Under the pieces are notes generated by a model. That model saw only the letters and a list, made by a program, of their open reading frames with translations, searched no databases and was not told the origin of the DNA. This document shows, piece by piece, positions 1 through 3,702 of a stretch of DNA of 6,073 nt. Every line of letters begins with the position of its first letter. Position 1 is the first letter of the stretch. The stretch is from Planctomycetota bacterium (GTDB lineage Bacteria; Planctomycetota; Phycisphaerae; Sedimentisphaerales; SG8-4): the NCBI GenBank assembly GCA_030607345.1, contig JAUWKC010000112.1:1-6073 (forward strand), given 5' to 3'. The translations under genes were made by a program, and so were the position numbers.

Positions 1-109
1 CGTCAAGGCACATCGCAAGTATTCCAAAACTTCCGGATTTGGCGACGATTTGATGGGGGGTTATTGCACCCCCCAAAGAGTTCTCCCTTGGCCCGCTAAT
101 AATTGACAT
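1..109 (-). CDS. N-terminal fragment of an unrecognised protein, cut by the left edge
   Basis: A minus-strand reading frame starts at ATG (109-107) and stays open for 36 codons to the edge of the window. The protein begins MSIISGPRENSLGG and continues with a mildly hydrophobic stretch around residues 28-35 (FGILAMCL); it does not look like a typical signal peptide, because it lacks a positively charged N-terminus followed by a long hydrophobic core. The case for a real gene rests on context: a GGAGGAG ribosome site at 120-114 sits just upstream, and an exact-consensus promoter lies at 218-190 in the same orientation, giving a predicted leader of about 74 nt. The frame is open upstream as far as a stop at 193-191, but no ATG lies in that extension. 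I do not recognise the family. Divergent from rpmA. A 29-codon ORF in another frame (150-61) overlaps it and is the main rival interpretation. Confidence 0.5.
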   Translation of the reverse strand, partial: MSIISGPRENSLGGAITPHQIVAKSGSFGILAMCLD

Positions 110-113
110 CCCA

Positions 114-120
114 CTCCTCC
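114..120 (-). promoter_or_regulatory. Shine-Dalgarno site for the left-edge gene
   Basis: Read on the minus strand this is GGAGGAG, followed by TGGG and then the ATG at 109. The GGAGG core ends 6 nt before the start codon, which is good spacing. It is the strongest ribosome site in the window and is the main reason for choosing the ATG at 109 as start. Confidence 0.55.
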
Positions 121-189
121 ATCGGCTGATTTGAGACGGGTGCGAGTCATACAGCCTCCAAACCTCAAGACTAAGAAGCAAGTGTTGAC

Positions 190-218
190 ATTATACCTGA
201 GCCAGCCGGATTTGTCAA
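190..218 (-). promoter_or_regulatory. Exact-consensus sigma70-type promoter facing left
   Basis: On the minus strand TTGACA (218-213) and TATAAT (195-190) are separated by exactly 17 bp, so all 12 consensus bases match at the ideal spacing. An A-rich stretch lies just upstream of the -35 box (about 225-240, read as A on the minus strand), resembling an UP element. Transcription would start near 183 and read into the ORF that begins at 109. Full consensus is uncommon in natural promoters and suggests high or constitutive expression, or control by a repressor. Promoter activity is inferred from sequence only. Confidence 0.65.
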
Positions 219-265
219 GCCGCTTCTTGTCTTTTTCGTTACCGGTTATTTTTTTGAAAATTGGC

Positions 266-294
266 TGGACAAGGCGATTATGTTCGAGTATCAT
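266..294 (+). promoter_or_regulatory. Sigma70-type promoter for rpmA
   Basis: TGGACA (266-271) and TATCAT (289-294) are separated by 17 bp, with 5 of 6 matches in each box. The predicted start of transcription is near 301, leaving a leader of about 60 nt before rpmA. A weaker alternative is TTGAAA (254-259) with GATTAT (276-281) at 16 bp spacing. The -35 boxes of this promoter and of the leftward promoter are 47 bp apart, so the two are arranged back to back. Confidence 0.5.
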
Positions 295-346
295 GTAGGA
301 TTGCGAATTTTGGAGCTTCTTTAAGTGTTTGTGCAAGAAAGCAGTT

Positions 347-354
347 AAAGGTGG
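347..354 (+). promoter_or_regulatory. Shine-Dalgarno site of rpmA
   Basis: AAAGGTGG ends 6 nt before the rpmA ATG. It is a reasonable but imperfect match to AGGAGG. It supports the start at 361, which also gives the standard L27 N-terminus. Confidence 0.5.
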
Positions 355-360
355 ATACCT

Positions 361-594
361 ATGGCACATAAGAAAGGTCAAGGCTCGTCAAGGAACGGCA
401 GAGACAGCAATCCGCAGTATAGAGGCGTAAAGCTCTTTTCCGGGCAGTCGGTTAAGGCCGGTTCGATTATTGTCAGGCAGTGCGGTACGAAGTTCTTTGC
501 GGGGTTTAATGTCGGTACGGGCAGAGATTACACGCTGTTCGCCGAGGCAGACGGCACGGTTCGTTTCCAGGGGCGGAAAGTCCACGTCGTCTGA
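361..594 (+). CDS. rpmA: Large-subunit ribosomal protein bL27
   Basis: Ribosomal protein L27 sits near the peptidyl-transferase centre of the 50S subunit, and its flexible N-terminus reaches toward the tRNA ends. The 77-residue product starts [16 protein letters not shown], the diagnostic L27 N-terminus, and continues with the conserved core [24 protein letters not shown] and DYTLFA (residues 21-61). There is no Firmicutes-type prepeptide before the Met-Ala-His start. The usual RQRGTKF block reads RQCGTKF, with Cys41 at the Arg position, and the C-terminus is several residues shorter than in well-known homologues of about 85 residues. It has its own promoter upstream and an intrinsic terminator downstream, so it can be transcribed as a single gene. 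The L21 gene is not next to it on the upstream side. Confidence 0.96.
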   Translation: MAHKKGQGSSRNGRDSNPQYRGVKLFSGQSVKAGSIIVRQCGTKFFAGFNVGTGRDYTLFAEADGTVRFQGRKVHVV

Positions 595-642
595 CGCTGT
601 CCGTTAGCGGCTTCGATGGCCGGTGAAAGTGGACGAAATTGC

Positions 643-667
643 GATGGCCTAAGGGCCATCTTTTTTT
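643..667 (+). terminator. Intrinsic terminator after rpmA
   Basis: GATGGCC (643-649) pairs perfectly with GGCCATC (654-660) around the tetraloop TAAG, and seven T residues follow (661-667). This is a textbook Rho-independent terminator 48 bases after the rpmA stop. It separates rpmA from obg transcriptionally unless read-through occurs. The octamer CGATGGCC that holds the left arm (642-649) also occurs at 614-621 and could compete for the right arm. Confidence 0.85.
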
Positions 668-682
668 ATGCCGAATCGGAGA

Positions 683-688
683 TACAAT
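683..688 (+). promoter_or_regulatory. Possible -10 element for the obg operon
   Basis: TACAAT matches the -10 consensus at 5 of 6 positions and lies between the rpmA terminator and obg. No convincing -35 box stands 16-18 bp upstream, because that stretch is the terminator T-tract. If used, transcription would start near 695, only about 5 nt before the obg ATG. The call is weak, but the operon needs some promoter after the terminator unless it depends on read-through. Confidence 0.25.
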
Positions 689-699
689 AAGCAAAGACG

Positions 700-1707
700 A
701 TGTTTGTTGACGAGGCAAAAATCTGGGTCAAGGCCGGCGACGGCGGCGCCGGGTGTATGAGCTTTCGCCGGGAAAAGTATGTCCCGAAGGGCGGGCCCGA
801 TGGAGGCGACGGCGGCAGAGGCGGAGGCGTCTACTTCGAGGTGGTAGAGGGCCTTGATACACTGTTGGATTTTTCGGGCAGGCATCACTGGCGAGCACAA
901 AACGGACAGCCCGGGTCCGGGAAAAACAAGAGCGGCGCCGACGGCGAGGACCTTGTAATAAAGGTTCCCGCCGGCACGCTGATATACGACATCGACCTGG
1001 ACCTGCTGCTGAAGGACCTTGACAAGGTCGGGATAAAGGTGTGCGTCTGTCGGGCCGGCAGAGGGGGCAGGGGCAACAAGGCCTTTGCCGGCCCGACGAA
1101 TCAGGCGCCGAGATACACCGAGCCGGGCAAGAAAGGGCAGGAAAGAAATATCCGCCTCGAGCTCAAGCTCATCGCCGACGTAGGTCTGGTGGGTATGCCA
1201 AACGCGGGAAAGAGCACCCTTATTTCGAGGTGCTCGGCGGCCAGGCCAAAGATAGCGGATTACCCGTTTACCACCCTGGAGCCCGTTCTGGGTATAGTTG
1301 AGTTGAGCGATTTCAGGCGGTTTGTTATGGCCGACATACCAGGCCTGATTGAAGGGGCGCACAACGGGGCGGGCCTGGGCTATGAGTTCTTGAAACATAT
1401 AGAAAGGACTCGGATAATCGTGCACATTCTTGATATAATGCCCACAGACGGTTCCGACCCGGTCGCCAATTACAAGGCCATCCGAAACGAACTGGCGCAG
1501 CACAGCAAAACGCTGGCCCAAAAGGACGAGGTCATTGCCGCCAACAAGACGGACCTTGAGCCCGAAGGCAAAGTCATCGAACAGTTGTCTGAGAGGCTCG
1601 GCAAAACGGTTTACCCGATATCGGCGGTGACCGGCTCGGGGCTGAAGGAATTGACCGAAACTTTGTGGCAGAAAGTTAAGCAAAGCAAAGACACCGAAGA
1701 GTGCTAA
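700..1707 (+). CDS. obg: Obg/CgtA family ribosome-assembly GTPase
   Basis: Obg GTPases bind the 50S subunit late in its assembly and link ribosome maturation to growth and stress signalling. The 335-residue protein has the full core. Residues 1-158 form the glycine-rich Obg fold (MFVDEAKIWVKAGDGGAG, then GGPDGGDGGRGGG). The GTPase domain follows, with G1 GMPNAGKST (165-173), switch I DYPFTT (187-192), G3 DIPG (212-215) within the family signature DIPGLIEGAHNGAGLGYEFL, G4 NKTD (282-285) and G5 SAVTGSG (308-314). It ends at residue 335 with no extra C-terminal OCT or TGS domain, which matches the shorter members of the family. The start is fixed by the canonical MFVDE N-terminus, although no good Shine-Dalgarno is visible; the nearest GGAG is 18 nt upstream. 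It is the first gene of a tight cluster with coaX 3 bases downstream. Confidence 0.97.
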   Translation: MFVDEAKIWVKAGDGGAGCMSFRREKYVPKGGPDGGDGGRGGGVYFEVVEGLDTLLDFSGRHHWRAQNGQPGSGKNKSGADGEDLVIKVPAGTLIYDIDLDLLLKDLDKVGIKVCVCRAGRGGRGNKAFAGPTNQAPRYTEPGKKGQERNIRLELKLIADVGLVGMPNAGKSTLISRCSAARPKIADYPFTTLEPVLGIVELSDFRRFVMADIPGLIEGAHNGAGLGYEFLKHIERTRIIVHILDIMPTDGSDPVANYKAIRNELAQHSKTLAQKDEVIAANKTDLEPEGKVIEQLSERLGKTVYPISAVTGSGLKELTETLWQKVKQSKDTEEC

Positions 1708-1710
1708 GAT

Positions 1711-2496
1711 ATGAATATTATTGCCCTGGATATTGGAAATACAAGCATTACCGTCGGGTTTTTTCTTGACGGCGAGCCGGAGATTGTCGAAGTCGTGCCG
1801 GGTGACTCGCGTGCAAAACTGGCTTTGCTGCTCAAGCACGCCTGGAAAAAGATTCCGGTTCTGAAAAGCTCCAAGGATAAGAAACGCGACGGCGTCATCG
1901 TGGTCAGCAGTGTCAAACCGAGCCGGACAAAGCTTGTTCGAGAGATTGCAAGGGAACAATTAGGTGAAAAAGTCTATGTTATCGGCAAAGACATACCGAT
2001 GCCGATGCCGTTGTGGGTCGATGAGCCTGAAAAGGTCGGCGCCGACAGGGTGGTCTCGGCGGCGGCGGCCTACGCCGTCGTGCAGGACGCGGTCGTAGTG
2101 GCGGATTTTGGTACGGCGGTCACCATCGATTTGGGTAACGACAAAGGCATTTTTCTCGGTGGCGTCATCTGTCCGGGATTTGAGATTTGTGCCGAGGCAC
2201 TGAAGAGACATACCGCCCAGCTTCCGAAGGTCAGTGTTACCAGGCCCCAAACGCCTTACGGCAGGACGACCGAGCAGGCCATAAATTGCGGACTTTATTA
2301 TTCGATTATAGGCGCGCTGCAGGAGATAATCAGACGCTATGCAGAAGAAATCGGGCGATGGCCACACACCGTGATTACCGGTTCGGCAGCAGGACTGATA
2401 AAAGACGACTGTGGTTTTATTGATTCCTACGTGCCCGACCTGGTAATCAAGGGAATCGTCCTGACATATCAGAAGTACATAGAACAGAACCAATGA
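1711..2496 (+). CDS. coaX: Type III pantothenate kinase
   Basis: CoaX phosphorylates pantothenate to 4'-phosphopantothenate, the first committed step of coenzyme A synthesis, in the cytoplasm. Unlike CoaA it belongs to the ASKHA fold, needs a monovalent cation and, as known for the family, is not feedback-inhibited by CoA. The 261-residue product has the family motifs in order: DIGNTS (7-12, phosphate binding), GADR (110-113, with the conserved acidic Asp112), DFGTAVTID (132-140), GGVICPG (150-156), GRTTEQAINCG (184-194) and a TGSAAG turn (223-228). Length matches the usual size of about 255-265. The start is the ATG 3 bases after the obg stop and gives the expected MNIIALDIGNT; the ribosome site is at best a weak GAAGAG. 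It sits between two GTPase genes and is probably cotranscribed with them. I see no pathway link to the neighbours. Confidence 0.95.
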   Translation: MNIIALDIGNTSITVGFFLDGEPEIVEVVPGDSRAKLALLLKHAWKKIPVLKSSKDKKRDGVIVVSSVKPSRTKLVREIAREQLGEKVYVIGKDIPMPMPLWVDEPEKVGADRVVSAAAAYAVVQDAVVVADFGTAVTIDLGNDKGIFLGGVICPGFEICAEALKRHTAQLPKVSVTRPQTPYGRTTEQAINCGLYYSIIGALQEIIRRYAEEIGRWPHTVITGSAAGLIKDDCGFIDSYVPDLVIKGIVLTYQKYIEQNQ

Positions 2497-2499
2497 GCT

Positions 2500-3693
2500 G
2501 TGTGCGTTATGGGTGTATTTGCGGCGGTTATGACCGGCAAAGGGACCGGCGCCATATCGACGATTAGAGTTTTCGGCGATTCGACCGAGGCTGTCGTAAA
2601 AAAGGTATTCAAACCCGCAGCGGGAAAACCTGTCGTGTTCGAGCCCGGCAGAATTTTGTCAGGCAACGTAGTCGACCACGGCCGTACAGTCGACCAGGTG
2701 ATACTTGGCTGTGAGGGCAGGGATAATCTGGCTATTCATTGCCACGGTAATCCCCTCATAGTGGAAATGATAATGGAGCTTCTCGCAGGCGGCGGGGCAC
2801 AACTTATAGAGCCGGAGCAGCTTATGGCGAAGCTCTTGTCTGCACAGAAGCCCGCCAACACAATCGCGCTTGAGGCAAAGCTCACCCAGTCCAAAGCCAT
2901 GACAATCGAGGGCGCCAGGATAGTCCTGAATCAAGTCACAGAAGGCTTGAGCAAGACGGCGAGGCAGTGGCTTGATGACCTTGAGTCGGCGTCGCTCGAA
3001 GATATAAAGCAGCAGGCCGGCAGGATACTGCGGCGCAGTCAACCAGCGAAACTGATTATATTCGGCTGCACCGCCGTGATTGCCGGTCCGCCAAACAGCG
3101 GAAAAAGCACCCTGCTAAATTATCTTTCTGGAAAACAAAAGGCGATTGTCACCGACATCAGTGGTACGACGCGTGACTGGGTCGGCGCCAGGTGCAAAAT
3201 CGGGCCGCTTTCGGTGGAGCTTATCGATACGGCCGGGCTGGACGAAGCCCTTGACGGTACGGCCGGTGGTGCTATCGAGCAGGCGTCGCAGCAGAAGGCA
3301 GTCGAGCTTCTCGAAAAGGCCGACCTTATCCTGGTCGTTTTGGACAGCAGTATTGCCGACAACCGCCTCAGCGAGCGACTCGTTAAGGCAATCGCCGGCA
3401 AGAGGGTCTTGACTGTGTTGAACAAATCCGACCTTGACCGCGGCTTCGACGCTCGCAAGCTGCCACAACTGTTCCAGCGCAATGTGCTTATAAGTGCTAA
3501 GTACGGCGCCGGCATCGATAATCTTTCCAAGACAATTGTCCATCTCTGCGGGGCCGTCGATTTCGACCCGCGAGCGGCTGTGTGCGTAACGGCCCGGCAG
3601 CAAGAGCTGGTACTACAACTGCATAAGGCTGAATCGCCGAAGCAGGCAGCTTCAGTGATAAACGAGTTGTTAAACACGTCCTTGCGCGTATAA
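2500..3693 (+). CDS. MnmE/TrmE-like GTPase lacking the C-terminal CIGK motif
   Basis: This relative of MnmE is a 397-residue protein against about 450 for the true enzyme, which with MnmG modifies wobble uridine in tRNA. The GTPase domain is complete: G1 GPPNSGKST (196-204) keeps the Asn used for potassium binding in MnmE, followed by TDISGTTRD (218-226), DTAGLDEA (243-250), NKSD (308-311) and SAK (332-334). The N-terminal part keeps GTGAISTIRVFG (15-26) and IHCHGNP (79-85), so homology to the folate-binding domain is visible, but the SYTGED and GEFT..AFLNGK..L blocks are gone or unrecognisable. The C-terminal helices are short and end NTSLRV, without the FCIGK tail that carries the catalytic Cys. 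Neither of the other two frames over the end encodes CIGK. The start is GTG 2500, 3 bases after coaX, or ATG 2509; no ribosome site favours either. GTPase assignment is firm; tRNA modification is doubtful. Confidence 0.88.
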   Translation: MCVMGVFAAVMTGKGTGAISTIRVFGDSTEAVVKKVFKPAAGKPVVFEPGRILSGNVVDHGRTVDQVILGCEGRDNLAIHCHGNPLIVEMIMELLAGGGAQLIEPEQLMAKLLSAQKPANTIALEAKLTQSKAMTIEGARIVLNQVTEGLSKTARQWLDDLESASLEDIKQQAGRILRRSQPAKLIIFGCTAVIAGPPNSGKSTLLNYLSGKQKAIVTDISGTTRDWVGARCKIGPLSVELIDTAGLDEALDGTAGGAIEQASQQKAVELLEKADLILVVLDSSIADNRLSERLVKAIAGKRVLTVLNKSDLDRGFDARKLPQLFQRNVLISAKYGAGIDNLSKTIVHLCGAVDFDPRAAVCVTARQQELVLQLHKAESPKQAASVINELLNTSLRV

Positions 3694-3694
3694 T
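3667..3694 (+). promoter_or_regulatory. Possible internal promoter for mutS
   Basis: TTGTTA (3667-3672) and TATAAT (3689-3694) are separated by 16 bp, 10 of 12 consensus matches. The boxes overlap the last codons and stop of the MnmE-like gene. Transcription would start near 3701, only about 2 nt before the mutS ATG, giving an essentially leaderless message. The TATAAT includes the TAA stop, so a chance match in coding sequence is quite possible. Confidence 0.3.
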
Positions 3695-3702
3695 CGTGCG
3701 GT

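Noticed and set aside
54..75. Hairpin TGGGGGGT / ACCCCCCA with a 6-nt loop, considered as a terminator
   Set aside because: No T-tract follows on either strand, and it lies inside the first codons of the leftward ORF. The stem may just reflect Gly-Gly and Thr-Pro codons, though it could slow early translation.
1..100. Possible end of a plus-strand gene entering from the left
   Set aside because: Two plus frames are open for only about 30 codons, and neither resembles L21 or any family I know. The minus-strand frame has a promoter and ribosome site, so it is preferred.
124..160. tRNA-like or riboswitch-like sequence (GGGTGCGAGTC, and GGCTG pairing with CAGCC)
   Set aside because: The T-arm-like bases have no pairing stem, there is no acceptor partner, and the 5-bp helix alone matches no riboswitch class I can recognise.
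1041..1301. An 86-codon plus-strand frame inside obg
   Set aside because: It overlaps the Obg GTPase domain out of frame, is rich in Arg and Gly as expected from a shifted GC-rich sequence, and has no family features.
649..1959. A 436-codon antisense open frame across obg and the start of coaX
   Set aside because: It is codon-aligned with obg and coaX on the opposite strand, so a stop needs a sense TTA, CTA or TCA codon, and these are rare in this codon usage. The sense frames are clearly Obg and CoaX.
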